Shown: positions 27,427-36,917, numbered from the stretch's first letter. The stretch: 64,000 nucleotides of DNA from Burkholderiales bacterium (GCA_016200845.1 JACQDW010000011.1:1-64000); one strand, 5' to 3'. A program made the numbers and translations. Notes: generated by a model not told the origin, from the letters alone.

Positions 27427-28980
27427 CTAATGACTCGTCCCCTCAGAGCGCGTAATTTTATTGAAGACATTATATTTTCCAGATGGCTTTTTCATGGGTA
27501 GTCGCTTGACTTCTTTTAACGTCATGGCGTCATAGATCACCAACTCGCCCTCCATTTCCCAGATGCTGACCAGCGCAAATTTTCCGTCGCGGGTGAATTC
27601 GGTGTGGGCGGCGACTTTGCCCGGGCTGGGTTTGAGTTGCTTCACCACTTCCAGACTTTGTTTGTCGATGATTTGAATCACATCCCTGTCTCTTTTTCCG
27701 TTAAAGACATCGACCCAGGCATAAGGATTATTTTCATGGCTGCGCATAAAAAATCCCGGGCCTGCCGTCGGAATTTGTTTGATGGTTTGCCAGTTTTTCA
27801 TATCGATGACCGTCACCAAACCTTCCTTCAAATTCGGTGATGCTAAGACAGGATGCCCGTGATAACTCCAACTGATGCCTGAGCCCAAATGCGGCATGCC
27901 GGGCAGATCGACGCTGGCGATTTTTCTGGCGATGTTGAGGTTAATGACTTGCCCTTTTCCTTCACGCGAGGCGCCGATTAAATGATCGTAATTTGCATCG
28001 AAGAAAAAATCATCGAGAAAATCATCAAGGCGTATTCTGCGGGCGGCGAATGGTCCAGGCAGTGCTAAGCCTTCCGCCATTTTATAGTCGTGCACCAAGC
28101 CCGGATAGACAGGTGCTGGATGATCGTCATACGACATTTCCCAGACTTCAGGAATGTCTTTTAAGGCAGCGACAAAACTATGGCGCGGCGCGGCATCATA
28201 GACCGCGGAGACGCGGGAGGATTTGCCCTGATCATCTTTCACATCGATGACGCGTATCGGACTCAGGTCGCGGGTATCTAATGCCACCAGCGTGTTGGGG
28301 TAATAGTTCGCCACCATCGCATACCGCCCATCGCCAGAGACCGCCATATTGCGCGTATTGATGCCAGCCCGCACTTCGGCCACCAGTTTTAAATTCCAAA
28401 TATCGTATTTTGCAATCCAGCCGTCGCGTGAAGCAAAATACACATAACGACCATCGGGTGAAAACTTAGGCCCGCCATGCAAGGCATAACGTGTAGGAAA
28501 ACGCTGTATCACTTCAAATTTATCGCCATCTAAAATGCTGGCGTGATGGTCGCCCGTTTCCACTACCACAAATAGATTCAAAAGATCAGCGACAAACACC
28601 GGTTTGTTTGGCAAATCAGTGTGATGGACGATACGTGATGCACGAATTTCCTCCATGCCCCACGCCGGAAGTTTGGCGAGTGGCGTATAAATAAAATCGC
28701 TCAACGCTTGCAATTCATCTGTATTTAATTGCGTTTGAAACCCGGGCATTTGTGTCGCGATTCTACCTTCGCTAATGGTTTTCAAAGCCTCCGATTTGCG
28801 CAGACGCTCCAGATTGCCGGGCAATAAGGCGGGCCCTGCTGCACCCAAGCGATCTGCGCCATGACAGACGGCACAATGTTGTTGATATAGCGCTTGTACC
28901 TTCGTCACATCGACTTCGGCATACGCAAATCCCGTCAATAAACTCATGCTAAACAACACATATTGACATATCGTTTTCAT
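27427..28980 (-). CDS. nirN: NirN: dihydro-heme d1 dehydrogenase (cytochrome c - d1 propeller)
   Basis: 517 aa. Signal peptide to about residue 21, then a cytochrome c domain with heme-c motif CAVCH, then an eight-bladed d1-type propeller. NirN oxidises dihydro-heme d1, the last step of heme d1 synthesis in the periplasm. Closest alternative is nitrite reductase NirS; I prefer NirN because it is last in the nir order after nirJ, and lacks the extra N-terminal segment typical of NirS. Overlaps nirJ by 4 nt (ATGA). Confidence 0.82.
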   Translation of the reverse strand: MKTICQYVLFSMSLLTGFAYAEVDVTKVQALYQQHCAVCHGADRLGAAGPALLPGNLERLRKSEALKTISEGRIATQMPGFQTQLNTDELQALSDFIYTPLAKLPAWGMEEIRASRIVHHTDLPNKPVFVADLLNLFVVVETGDHHASILDGDKFEVIQRFPTRYALHGGPKFSPDGRYVYFASRDGWIAKYDIWNLKLVAEVRAGINTRNMAVSGDGRYAMVANYYPNTLVALDTRDLSPIRVIDVKDDQGKSSRVSAVYDAAPRHSFVAALKDIPEVWEMSYDDHPAPVYPGLVHDYKMAEGLALPGPFAARRIRLDDFLDDFFFDANYDHLIGASREGKGQVINLNIARKIASVDLPGMPHLGSGISWSYHGHPVLASPNLKEGLVTVIDMKNWQTIKQIPTAGPGFFMRSHENNPYAWVDVFNGKRDRDVIQIIDKQSLEVVKQLKPSPGKVAAHTEFTRDGKFALVSIWEMEGELVIYDAMTLKEVKRLPMKKPSGKYNVFNKITRSEGTSH

Positions 28981-30224
28981 ACTTGCGTCTCCTCCGCCTT
29001 CACTTTAGCGCTAGGCAGACCTTCGTCCAATTTCAATTTAAAGTAAGGCACGGTCTTCAAACGCGCAGCATCGCCATGCACGCCTATTTCCGCGTCCGAC
29101 AAATAACAGGCAGGATCCTCTTGCCAGGGATCGCCGGTCAATTGCAGTGCACGCACCCGCGTATTGCCGCCACACACATCAACATAGGAACAAGCTGCAC
29201 AGCGCCCTTTTAGTGGACGTGGATGCGACTTCAAACCCGCCATCAAAGGGTCGCTAGTGTCTTGCCAGATTTCGGAGAAAGCTCGCTCGCGCACATTACC
29301 CAAATTGTGATGCCACCAAAATGTATCGGGATGCACATTGCCCAGATTATCGATATTGGCGACATTCACGCCCGATGCATTACCTCCCCACAGCGCCAAT
29401 TTGGCGCGCAGATCCGCTTCTCTTTCTGGGAAACGCTGACGCAACCACTGCAATAAATACACGCCATCGGCATCGTTATTTCCAGTCACGAATTCTTTAT
29501 TTTTTCCCGCCTGCAGCGCTTGCCAACAAGTGTCGAACAACAAGTCCATGGCCTTGCGCGTGGTCTCTAAGAACGCATCATGCTCACGATTTTTGTTGCC
29601 ACGCCCGGCATAATTTAAATGCGACAAATAAAATTTATCGATGCCTTCGTCTTCGACCAATTGCAGCAAAGCAGGCAGATCATGCGCATTGTCTTGAGTG
29701 AGCGTAAAACGCACCCCCACCTTAATTCCGGCATCGCGACACAAACGCACTGCATGCAAAGACGATGCAAACGCACCTTCTTTGCGACGAAACCGGTCAT
29801 GGGTTTCGCGTATGCCATCCAAACTCACACCGACATAATCAAAACCAACTTGCGCGATGCGCTCAATATTTGCTTCGTTGATCAAGGTACCGTTGCTCGA
29901 CAAGCCAACATAAAACCCCATCGCCTTTGCCGCATCTGCGATGGTATAAATATCTTCACGCAGCAAAGGTTCGCCACCCGACAAAATCAAGACTGGCACG
30001 CCAAATGCGCGCAAGTCTTTCATCACGCTCAGCACTTCGTCAGTGCTAAGCTCGCCCTGAAAATCTTTGTCCGCCGAAATCGAATAGCAATGTTTGCAGG
30101 TGAGATTGCAGCGTCGTATCAGATTCCAGATCACCACCGGACCTGGCGGATTTTTTCTCACTGTATTGGCTGGTAGTGGCGTGGGGTGAGCAATCTCACG
30201 CATGTAGTGCGTCATTCTGAACAT
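28977..30224 (-). CDS. nirJ: NirJ: radical SAM heme d1 biosynthesis protein
   Basis: 415 aa. The radical SAM 4Fe-4S motif CNLTCKHC is at residues 39-46, followed by GGEPLL. A second set of cysteines near the C-terminus (GRCAACSYVDVCGG and a later C) marks a SPASM-like auxiliary cluster. NirJ removes the propionate side chains during conversion of didecarboxysiroheme to heme d1. Overlaps nirN by 4 nt. Confidence 0.94.
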   Translation of the reverse strand: MFRMTHYMREIAHPTPLPANTVRKNPPGPVVIWNLIRRCNLTCKHCYSISADKDFQGELSTDEVLSVMKDLRAFGVPVLILSGGEPLLREDIYTIADAAKAMGFYVGLSSNGTLINEANIERIAQVGFDYVGVSLDGIRETHDRFRRKEGAFASSLHAVRLCRDAGIKVGVRFTLTQDNAHDLPALLQLVEDEGIDKFYLSHLNYAGRGNKNREHDAFLETTRKAMDLLFDTCWQALQAGKNKEFVTGNNDADGVYLLQWLRQRFPEREADLRAKLALWGGNASGVNVANIDNLGNVHPDTFWWHHNLGNVRERAFSEIWQDTSDPLMAGLKSHPRPLKGRCAACSYVDVCGGNTRVRALQLTGDPWQEDPACYLSDAEIGVHGDAARLKTVPYFKLKLDEGLPSAKVKAEETQV

Positions 30225-30249
30225 AGTTTTCTCTTGATATAAATTTCTA

Positions 30250-30717
30250 TCACAAACGCATTCCTGTTTTTTTCAAAATCCGTTTGCTATACAAAATCGA
30301 TTTCTCTTGCACAAAATCACCTAGCAATCGCGCAATCAAGACCGCCTTTTGTTCCACTTCTTCTCTGGTCTGCGCATGCACCATCGCAAATAAGTTATAC
30401 GGCCAGTCTGGCAAAGCACGGGGACGCTGATAGCAATGGCTGACAAAGCTCAAGGCGCCCACTTCTTGCCCCAGTCTTTCGATCTGCGCATCATCGACAT
30501 TCCAAACTGTCATACCATTGGCGCGATAGCCCAGCGCATAATGGTTAGGCACGACGCCGATACGTCGCACCATGCCTGCCGCTTGCATTGCTCTTAGTCG
30601 TTGCATGACTTCTTCGGCATCGATGCCTAGCTGCTCAGCGATATGATGATATGGGCGCGGCAGCAAAGCTAAGCCAGCTTGGCACGCGACCACGATAGAA
30701 CGATCAATCGCGTCCAT
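30250..30717 (-). CDS. nirH: NirH: siroheme decarboxylase subunit
   Basis: 155 aa AsnC/Lrp-like protein with an N-terminal helix-turn-helix fold and the His-containing RIGVVPNHYALGYRANGMTVW segment shared by NirD/L/G/H proteins. The family decarboxylates siroheme to didecarboxysiroheme. Position after nirG and before nirJ is that of nirH. Its ATG overlaps the nirG stop by one base. Confidence 0.85.
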   Translation of the reverse strand: MDAIDRSIVVACQAGLALLPRPYHHIAEQLGIDAEEVMQRLRAMQAAGMVRRIGVVPNHYALGYRANGMTVWNVDDAQIERLGQEVGALSFVSHCYQRPRALPDWPYNLFAMVHAQTREEVEQKAVLIARLLGDFVQEKSILYSKRILKKTGMRL

Positions 30718-31175
30718 CAGTCCTCCACCTGCAACTTCAGCTCAACAAAAAATTCGCGCATTTTTGGAAAATTTTTCACTTCACACTGCGTTTTATCTTC
30801 TATCAAACGTATCGCTTCATCGATCTGATCTGGTGCCTCGCACGCCAAGACAAACCACATATTCAGCGCATGGTCGCGTTCATAATTATGCGCAACCTGC
30901 GGCAAGGCATTCACCACAGCCGCCACCTCGTCAAATCGTTCTGGTGGCGCGTGCAAGGCAGCCAAGGTAAAAGCGCCACCCATACGTTCGATCTGAAACA
31001 AGGGCCCGATGCGCGTCAAGATGCCCTGTCCCAGCAAAGAGCGCAGTAGTTCCAACAATTCCATCTCACTCATCCCCAAGCGTTGCGCCGCCTCCAGATA
31101 AGGGCGTTCGCAAATGCCTATCCCGCTTTGCAGGTGATTGATGACCGCTTTTTGTTGTGGGCTAAACGCAGGCAA
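30717..31175 (-). CDS. nirG: NirG: siroheme decarboxylase subunit
   Basis: 152 aa from TTG 31175. I choose TTG because AGGGGGA lies 5 nt upstream and because it gives the typical short N-terminus (FSPQQKAVINHLQSGIGICERPY). The track start at 31289 would overlap nirDL by 128 nt. Siroheme-decarboxylase signatures LTRIGPLFQIERMGGAF and VAHNYERDHALNMWFV are present. Overlaps the end of nirDL by 14 nt. Confidence 0.82.
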   Translation of the reverse strand: MPAFSPQQKAVINHLQSGIGICERPYLEAAQRLGMSEMELLELLRSLLGQGILTRIGPLFQIERMGGAFTLAALHAPPERFDEVAAVVNALPQVAHNYERDHALNMWFVLACEAPDQIDEAIRLIEDKTQCEVKNFPKMREFFVELKLQVED

Positions 31176-32193
31176 GATGTTCCCCCTGCTCTGTTGTGAT
31201 AGTGGGTGTGGGCGCGCCATAGTGAGCGCCGCATTGTTTAAATCGTCGCTGACTAAACAAAACCGCATGCTGGTAAGAGTGCAGTTCACACTCGACTAAC
31301 AACTGCGCAATACTCGCCTGCACATCACTGCGATCCTTGCCGTGCAACATACAAAAAAGCTGATAAGGCCAGTCGGCAAGATTTGATTTTCTTTGATAAC
31401 ACAAGCTGACCATGCCGCTGGCAGCGATACGTCTTCCCACTTCTGTACAGCGCTGTGCAGGCACGTTTAGCACCAACATCGCATTGGCGCGATAACCCAG
31501 CTCGTGATGACGCAGTACGACACCAAAGCGGCTCATGACATCATGCATCTTCCATGTTTTCAGTTGCTGCAAGACCCAATCTTCATCATCGCCAAGGTGT
31601 GCAAAAGGCTGCGATTCAAAACACAAACCATGCTGCAAGGCGTGTAACAAATGGCGCTGGCGCAGACTCAACAGCAAAGGTCGCTCTGGGCTATGCCGCG
31701 TCGATGGCCTCATCACATTTGCTCGCGCCATATTCAAGTCAAACCCGAGATCAATGTGATATTCCTCGACCAACGGCAAGAGCAATAGTTTCCCGCACTG
31801 ACAACACGTCTCCAATTCAACAACCGCCTGTTGCAAAGCATGCTGATTGGCCGCACCAATCACGAACCACACATTGTATGCATGCTCACGTTGATAATTG
31901 TGATTGACGCTGGGGTGCGCACTAATCAGGCTTGCGACATGCTCCAAACGGCTGTCGTCCACCTGCATCGCAGCGAGACAACTGACGGCAACGCGATTAG
32001 GTTTAAACACTGCACCAACGCGACTAATCACACCGCTTGACTGCAAGCGTGCCAAGGTTTCCATCACCGTCGCCTCGTCCACTTGCAAGGCTTGCGCAAT
32101 CTGCGCATACGGCTGCGCCACCAAGGGAAAATCATGCTGAAACTGGTTGAGCAATTGCATTTCCATGAGGCTCAAATTTGAAGAATCACCCAT
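31162..32193 (-). CDS. nirDL: NirD-NirL fused siroheme decarboxylase
   Basis: 343 aa from ATG 32193 (GAGGTG upstream). Two complete Lrp-like siroheme decarboxylase modules follow one another: module 1 (residues 1-160, ISRVGAVFKPN and NHNYQREHAYNVWFV) is NirD-like, and module 2 (180-335, MSRFGVVLRHHELGYRANAML) is NirL-like. Fused nirDL genes are known in Paracoccus and some betaproteobacteria. Working with NirG and NirH, it decarboxylates siroheme. It starts 10 nt after the nirF stop. Confidence 0.88.
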   Translation of the reverse strand: MGDSSNLSLMEMQLLNQFQHDFPLVAQPYAQIAQALQVDEATVMETLARLQSSGVISRVGAVFKPNRVAVSCLAAMQVDDSRLEHVASLISAHPSVNHNYQREHAYNVWFVIGAANQHALQQAVVELETCCQCGKLLLLPLVEEYHIDLGFDLNMARANVMRPSTRHSPERPLLLSLRQRHLLHALQHGLCFESQPFAHLGDDEDWVLQQLKTWKMHDVMSRFGVVLRHHELGYRANAMLVLNVPAQRCTEVGRRIAASGMVSLCYQRKSNLADWPYQLFCMLHGKDRSDVQASIAQLLVECELHSYQHAVLFSQRRFKQCGAHYGAPTPTITTEQGEHLACV

Positions 32194-32203
32194 ACCATGC
32201 ACC

Positions 32204-33415
32204 TCAAAAACCGATGCGTGCAGCACGCGAAGTAAAGAAAATTCCGCTAGGCGAATCGGCCTGCAACACTTGGCGCGTCGTAAAATCATCGGTTGCGATC
32301 ACCATCACGCGATGATCGTCACGCGCTGAAATCCAAACGGCTTCACCACGCGGCGTAAATTCCATATGCAAAATTGCTTTGCCAGGAGTCAGTGTCTTGA
32401 TCACTTGCCGACTTTCGACATCGATCACATTCACTTGCCCATTATCGGGAAACGCAAAGTTCACCCAAATCTGTTTGCCATCAGGCCGCGCCATCACAAA
32501 CACAGGCTGCCCCGCGACGGCGACCCGCCCCACTTCTTGCCAACTTTCGGTGTCCACAATCAAGACTTCATGACGTCCAATCGCAGGCACATAGGCATAG
32601 CGACCAGCGATCGCCCACCCGCGCAAATGCGGCATTTTATAGACGGGTAGTTTTTCTTCTCCCTTACTATAATCAGGCAAAATCTTGCGTACTCCTCTGT
32701 CCAAGTGCCATAAATCGAGCATCGCCATACCATCTTCACCAAACAAACCCGCCAGATAATAACGACCATCCGGCGTCACCAAACCATCATAAGGTTCGCG
32801 CCCCACCTGCTTAAACGTGCGCACTTGCGGGTGACGTGGATCGCTCAGATCAACGACCCAAATCTCGCCACTATCAAAACAACTCCAGACAAAGCGCTGA
32901 CCCGGTGCATCAGCCAAACCCACCACTTTAGAACGCTTGCCCTCACTACCAAAACTGGTGGGAATATCGGCCAATAATTCCAAACTCGCCGCATCAAAAA
33001 TCTTGACACCACCAGGTTGATAATTTTGCGCGGCAATCAAGCGACCATCCTGAGAAATCGCGCCACCAATGCTATTCCCCGCCTGCACAATGCGCTTATC
33101 AATTTTCTGCAATAAGAGATCTACTTTCGTCAAACCACCGTCACGTCCAAACACATAGGCGAACCGCGCATCACGCGAAATCACCACCGAAGCATGCGAC
33201 AAATCGCCAAGTCCACTCACGCTGGCAAGTCGCGTCGCGCCACTATGCTCAACGATTTGCACTCGCCCGGAAGCACGTTCAATAATGATGCCGAGATCAC
33301 CAGTGCCGCGCACACCAACGTGGCCACATGCAACAAGTGTGGTCACGCCAACCGTAACGCTAAGGCACCGAAAAAAAGTAGGTGAGAAAAATCCGAAACA
33401 ACTAAGGCTCTTCAT
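32204..33415 (-). CDS. nirF: NirF: heme d1 biosynthesis lipoprotein
   Basis: 403 aa from ATG 33415. The lipobox LVAC (Cys near residue 30) anchors it, matching the known membrane-tethered NirF. The rest is a d1-type propeller without the cytochrome c domain found in NirN (VFVMARPDGKQIWVNFAFPD). The exact reaction of NirF is debated; a late step of heme d1 assembly. The start overlaps the nirC stop region by 14 nt. Confidence 0.9.
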   Translation of the reverse strand: MKSLSCFGFFSPTFFRCLSVTVGVTTLVACGHVGVRGTGDLGIIIERASGRVQIVEHSGATRLASVSGLGDLSHASVVISRDARFAYVFGRDGGLTKVDLLLQKIDKRIVQAGNSIGGAISQDGRLIAAQNYQPGGVKIFDAASLELLADIPTSFGSEGKRSKVVGLADAPGQRFVWSCFDSGEIWVVDLSDPRHPQVRTFKQVGREPYDGLVTPDGRYYLAGLFGEDGMAMLDLWHLDRGVRKILPDYSKGEEKLPVYKMPHLRGWAIAGRYAYVPAIGRHEVLIVDTESWQEVGRVAVAGQPVFVMARPDGKQIWVNFAFPDNGQVNVIDVESRQVIKTLTPGKAILHMEFTPRGEAVWISARDDHRVMVIATDDFTTRQVLQADSPSGIFFTSRAARIGF

Positions 33416-33800
33416 GCGGAAACCCCTTTTGCAATTGGGCGACGATCCAGCGCGCCTCTTCTTCATTTAAAAATCGCTTCCACGGTGGCATCGCCGTACC
33501 GGGACGCCCTTGCAAAATCACCGTCAGCAAACTGTCCGCAGGAAGCGCTCGCAACGTGTCGGGCAACAAGGCCGGCCCTAAGCCGCCTTTCAAACTCAGA
33601 CCATGACAAGAACCGCAGTCTTGCCTCACCAAGCGAATGAGTTCCACTTTGCGCGCCTTGGAAATAGTGTCGACCGCTCGCGGGATCTCAGCTTGTTGAA
33701 TACCAGTCGATTGCGCCTGCGACGACAACATCATGAGGCAGCTCAACACCAGCGCCAACACGCATATCAAACCAACTTGAAAAAGAAATTTGGGCTTCAT
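33402..33800 (-). CDS. nirC: NirC-like mono-heme cytochrome c
   Basis: 132 aa from ATG 33800. N-terminal signal or anchor helix, one heme-binding CGSCH, and a Met ligand candidate in GTAMPPW. It heads the minus-strand cluster and probably carries electrons in heme d1 maturation or nitrite reduction. The track start at 33848 adds 16 residues without a ribosome site. Confidence 0.84.
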   Translation of the reverse strand: MKPKFLFQVGLICVLALVLSCLMMLSSQAQSTGIQQAEIPRAVDTISKARKVELIRLVRQDCGSCHGLSLKGGLGPALLPDTLRALPADSLLTVILQGRPGTAMPPWKRFLNEEEARWIVAQLQKGFPHEEP

Positions 33801-34074
33801 TCGCAGACCCAGCGTCGCAATAAAAACAACGCAAACAATACGCCCCACACCATGACATCACCATGCGTCATTGGCATAAGTGCGCAAGGCAAGCGAACTA
33901 AGCGCCGCATTTTTGGGACTAGCTAAGTGGAGCGAAAACTAGGCAGAAAGAACTAGAGAGACATGCAAGCATCAGCAATGACAGATATCTTCTTCACTCA
34001 CAAAAAGTGCTTCCAGCAGGCGAAATTTGACGAAATCAAAATTGAAAAATCAGAAAAAAACGGAGTATCAAAGT

Positions 34075-34088
34075 TTGCGCGAAATCAA
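34075..34088. promoter_or_regulatory. candidate FNR/DNR-type site between nirC and nirE
   Basis: TTGCGCGAAATCAA has a perfect right half (ATCAA) and TTG of the left half of TTGAT-N4-ATCAA with correct spacing. It lies 82 nt before the nirE start. The 370-nt gap between nirC and nirE otherwise shows AT-rich sequence and no gene. Confidence 0.35.
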
Positions 34089-34170
34089 ACCAGAACCACT
34101 GCGCCAGTTTGCCCTTAGCGTATGCGCTCATTAGAATGTTTCGCAACGAACCAAGCATAAGGAAGTCAAC

Positions 34171-35061
34171 GTGAAACCCATTCCGCAAGCTCGACAAGAA
34201 GCTATCCCAAGCTTGAATCCGGCACCCGCCAACCATCAACAGACCTGCTCCGAAGTTAAAGTTTTTTTGGTCGGTGCCGGTCCCGGCGACGCCGAGCTAT
34301 TGACGCTGCGCGCTGCACGTCTATTGCAATGCGCCGATGTGATTGTCTATGACCATCTGGTCAGTGACGATGTGCTCAACTACGCCGCGCCTCATGCCCA
34401 GCGCATCTATGTTGGCAAGCAAACCAACTGTCATACGCTGCCGCAGCAACAAATCAATCAATTGCTGGTTGATCTCGCAAAACAGTATCAAAACCATCCT
34501 CCGCATGACGATGCATGCAAGCACAAACTCACAATCGCTGGCGCACACCAAGTCATCGTGCGCTTAAAAGGGGGAGATCCATTTATCTTTGGACGGGGAG
34601 GAGAAGAAGTCGAAGCCCTGGCTGAACAAGGCATCGCATTTGAAGTAGTGCCGGGCATCACGGCAGCCAGCGGCGTTGCCAGCTATGCGGGCATTCCATT
34701 AACGCATAGAGATTTTGCGCAATCATGCGTATTCACTACGGGGCATTTAAAAGATGGCAGTTTGAATCTTGACTGGGATGCATTGAGCCGTCCGCATCAA
34801 ACCGTGGTCATCTATATGGGGCTGCAAGCGCTGCCCGAAATCACGCGTCAATTTCTCTTGCATGGCGCGCCAGAAAACACCCCCGTCGCGCTAGTCGAAC
34901 AAGGCACCAGCGCCCAACAACGCGTGCTGTGCGGCACACTGACCACCATCACCGATCTGTGCCGTGCCTTGGGGCTCAAGTCCCCTAGTCTCATCATCAT
35001 AGGACAAGTGGTCACGCTGCACCGAAAACTGCAATGGTTTCACAACCAGCAAGCCCAGTAA
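34171..35061 (+). CDS. nirE: uroporphyrinogen-III C-methyltransferase (NirE/CobA)
   Basis: 296 aa. SAM-dependent methyltransferase making precorrin-2, the branch point to siroheme and heme d1. Motifs VFLVGAGPGDAELLTLRA, GDPFIFGRGGEE and VVPGITAASGVASYAGIPLTH are all present. GTG 34171 is preceded by AAGGAAG. Named nirE because of its divergent position to the nir cluster; the same enzyme is called cobA elsewhere. An insertion (NHPPHDDACKHK) near residue 110 is unusual but tolerated. Confidence 0.9.
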   Translation: MKPIPQARQEAIPSLNPAPANHQQTCSEVKVFLVGAGPGDAELLTLRAARLLQCADVIVYDHLVSDDVLNYAAPHAQRIYVGKQTNCHTLPQQQINQLLVDLAKQYQNHPPHDDACKHKLTIAGAHQVIVRLKGGDPFIFGRGGEEVEALAEQGIAFEVVPGITAASGVASYAGIPLTHRDFAQSCVFTTGHLKDGSLNLDWDALSRPHQTVVIYMGLQALPEITRQFLLHGAPENTPVALVEQGTSAQQRVLCGTLTTITDLCRALGLKSPSLIIIGQVVTLHRKLQWFHNQQAQ

Positions 35062-35065
35062 ATTT

Positions 35066-35245
35066 GGACTTACGCAAAATTGCGCTGGCTAGGCGCGGAG
35101 CCGAAGACAGTACACTTGTACGGCGAGGGCGCAGTGGGGAATTCAAGCGGCATGCTGCTTGCCCACGTAGCAGATAACACATGCTTGTGTTATCGCGCCC
35201 TGCAAGGGAACGTAACGACGCCAGCGTCTGTTTTGCGTAAGTCCT
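35066..35245. repeat. palindromic repeat copy C (long form, inverted)
   Basis: Reverse orientation of copy A and same length (180 bp), including the 77-bp internal block with CCCGCC-free but shared GATAACACATGCTTGTG segment. It begins 4 nt after the nirE stop and ends at the stop of the DUF4386 gene, so it sits exactly between convergent genes. Confidence 0.88.
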
Positions 35246-35876
35246 ATCGCAACAAGCGCCAACCGATTAAAGCAAACCACACAATTTGCATCAGGCCAAA
35301 CATCTCCGTCAGCATGCTGGCAGGGTACATCGTTGCCATGCCCAGCGCGCCAACGACGACGCCTAGCGCATTGATCCAAGAGGGGAACAAACGCGCCTTC
35401 CACGCCGCCACGCTGACCAGCAAAACCCACAAGCCACCGACGACTTCGTTGCCGCCGCCCAGCCCTTCGATCACCGTCGTCAGCGTGATCCACAAAGTCC
35501 ACGCCTGATCGGGCTGGGTCGCCGACAACTTCAACATCTGCGCCAGGCCAATATTCGCAATCATTCCGCTCGCCATCACCAATACCACCCAGGCAAAACC
35601 AAACACGCTAGCCACTTGCGACAAGCTTTCTTGTTGCGACTTCAAAGCGCGATGTATGCCCGCCACCAACACCGCCAACAGTGTGCCGAACAACACATAC
35701 CCGACCAGATTCGACACCATCAGAGCGTGTTGGTGCTCCGCTAAAAATGCGATTTTCTGCGCCACATTACCCCGTCCCGGATAAGGCCAATATGCGCCAT
35801 AAAATACAAAGATAGCACAATAAATTGCGGCCTCAGCCAAGGCGGATAAGCCAGCCGCTTTTCGTAATGTCATCAT
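35244..35876 (-). CDS. DUF4386-family membrane protein
   Basis: 210 aa with six hydrophobic helices; the pattern KAAGLSALAEAAIYCAIFVFYG and the later NEVVGGLWVLLVSVAAW fit DUF4386. Start at ATG 35876 behind AGGAGAGAAC. Its stop codon overlaps the last bases of repeat copy C. Function unknown. Confidence 0.75.
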   Translation of the reverse strand: MMTLRKAAGLSALAEAAIYCAIFVFYGAYWPYPGRGNVAQKIAFLAEHQHALMVSNLVGYVLFGTLLAVLVAGIHRALKSQQESLSQVASVFGFAWVVLVMASGMIANIGLAQMLKLSATQPDQAWTLWITLTTVIEGLGGGNEVVGGLWVLLVSVAAWKARLFPSWINALGVVVGALGMATMYPASMLTEMFGLMQIVWFALIGWRLLR

Positions 35877-35944
35877 GTTCTCTCCTGAATGTAACAACAA
35901 AAAACACACATCAAGCTTACTCGCCTAAGCACGATTTACAGGAC

Positions 35945-36781
35945 TTACTCCAACATCAAACGCGCCCGACCAGACACCCGTATCGACGCCCCAGCTTCAG
36001 CAGAAATCTCCGCATGCAAACGAGAGCGCATGCCCATGTCTTCGCCTTGCACGATTTCAATTGCGCCACCATGCGGCCATTCCAAATCACGTAAATACCC
36101 TGCGAATGCAGCGGTGGCCGCGCCCGTGGCCGGATCTTCATATACGCCGCCAGAAGCAAACGGATTGCGTGTATGGAAGCGCTGCTCACTTTCGGCGAAC
36201 ACCAGCATCACCGTCGCGATACCCGCCTGACGCATGAACTGACGTCCGGCATTTAAATCGTATTGCATACGCGCCAAAGCATCGCGCGACTTTAATGCGA
36301 AGACAAAATGATCCGCGCCGCCATGAATGCGCGCTGGGGGAATCCGCAAATCCAACTCTGATTCCGCATACGAAAACAAACTCAATAATTCCGCCACCGA
36401 CTCCGCCGCCAGACCTTCACTATGGGTAGGCGGTGATTGCAACGTCGCTGCAACACCCGTTCCATCGCGTCTGCCTTCAACCGAAATCATGCCGCGATTG
36501 ATTTCCAAATTAAATTTACCAGCGCCGTATTCCATCGCCAAGGCTGCTCCCAACGCGATCGTCGCATGACCACAAAAAGGCACTTCCGATTCTGGCGAAA
36601 AATAACGCACACGCCAAGCACCATCTGGCTTTTGCACCGCAAACACCGTCTCAGAAAATCCAACTTCCGCTGCCATGCTCTGCATCTGCGCATCATCTGG
36701 AAACGCGTTCATGATCTTCACACCCGCCGGATTTCCACCCACATCGCCGTCCGCAAACGCGGCAATTTTTAATATCGACAT
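35945..36781 (-). CDS. PhzF-family isomerase-like protein
   Basis: 278 aa from ATG 36781. Typical PhzF motifs: AFADGDVGGNPAGV at the start, FSETVFAV, FCGHATIALGAAL and DPATGAATAAFAGYL. PhzF-type enzymes isomerise small metabolites using a conserved Glu in the SETVF region. Substrate not predictable; no phenazine genes nearby. The track start at 36916 reads through repeat copy D and is not real. Confidence 0.88.
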   Translation of the reverse strand: MSILKIAAFADGDVGGNPAGVKIMNAFPDDAQMQSMAAEVGFSETVFAVQKPDGAWRVRYFSPESEVPFCGHATIALGAALAMEYGAGKFNLEINRGMISVEGRRDGTGVAATLQSPPTHSEGLAAESVAELLSLFSYAESELDLRIPPARIHGGADHFVFALKSRDALARMQYDLNAGRQFMRQAGIATVMLVFAESEQRFHTRNPFASGGVYEDPATGAATAAFAGYLRDLEWPHGGAIEIVQGEDMGMRSRLHAEISAEAGASIRVSGRARLMLE

Positions 36782-36801
36782 GCTTTCCCTTTCTCTGGTA
36801 T

Positions 36802-36903
36802 AGGACTTACGCAAAACCGTCCCAGCTAGGCGTCGCCGACGACGACAGTGCTGTAGCACGGCTAGGAGACGCAACAACGCTGGGGCGATTTTGCGTAAGT
36901 CCT
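36802..36903. repeat. palindromic repeat copy D (short, diverged core)
   Basis: Ends are the same (AGGACTTACGCAAAA and TTTTGCGTAAGTCCT), but the centre differs from copies A, B, C and E (GTCGCCGACGACGACAGTGCTGTAGCAC). It lies 21 nt upstream of the PhzF start and 15 nt after the stop of the next gene. Confidence 0.82.
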
Positions 36904-36917
36904 GTGGTATCAACAAC

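Noticed and set aside
27427-28980. Nitrite reductase NirS
   Set aside because: Similar domain order, but the position last after nirJ and the short N-terminus favour NirN; NirS would be expected first in the cluster.
34026-34040. TTTGACGAAATCAAA as an FNR site
   Set aside because: A perfect palindrome, but its half-sites have the wrong spacing for FNR (TTGAC-N3-ATCAA); the 34075 site has correct spacing.
35080-35508. 142-aa plus-strand ORF
   Set aside because: Made of repeat copy C and antisense DUF4386 sequence; no ribosome site or family pattern.
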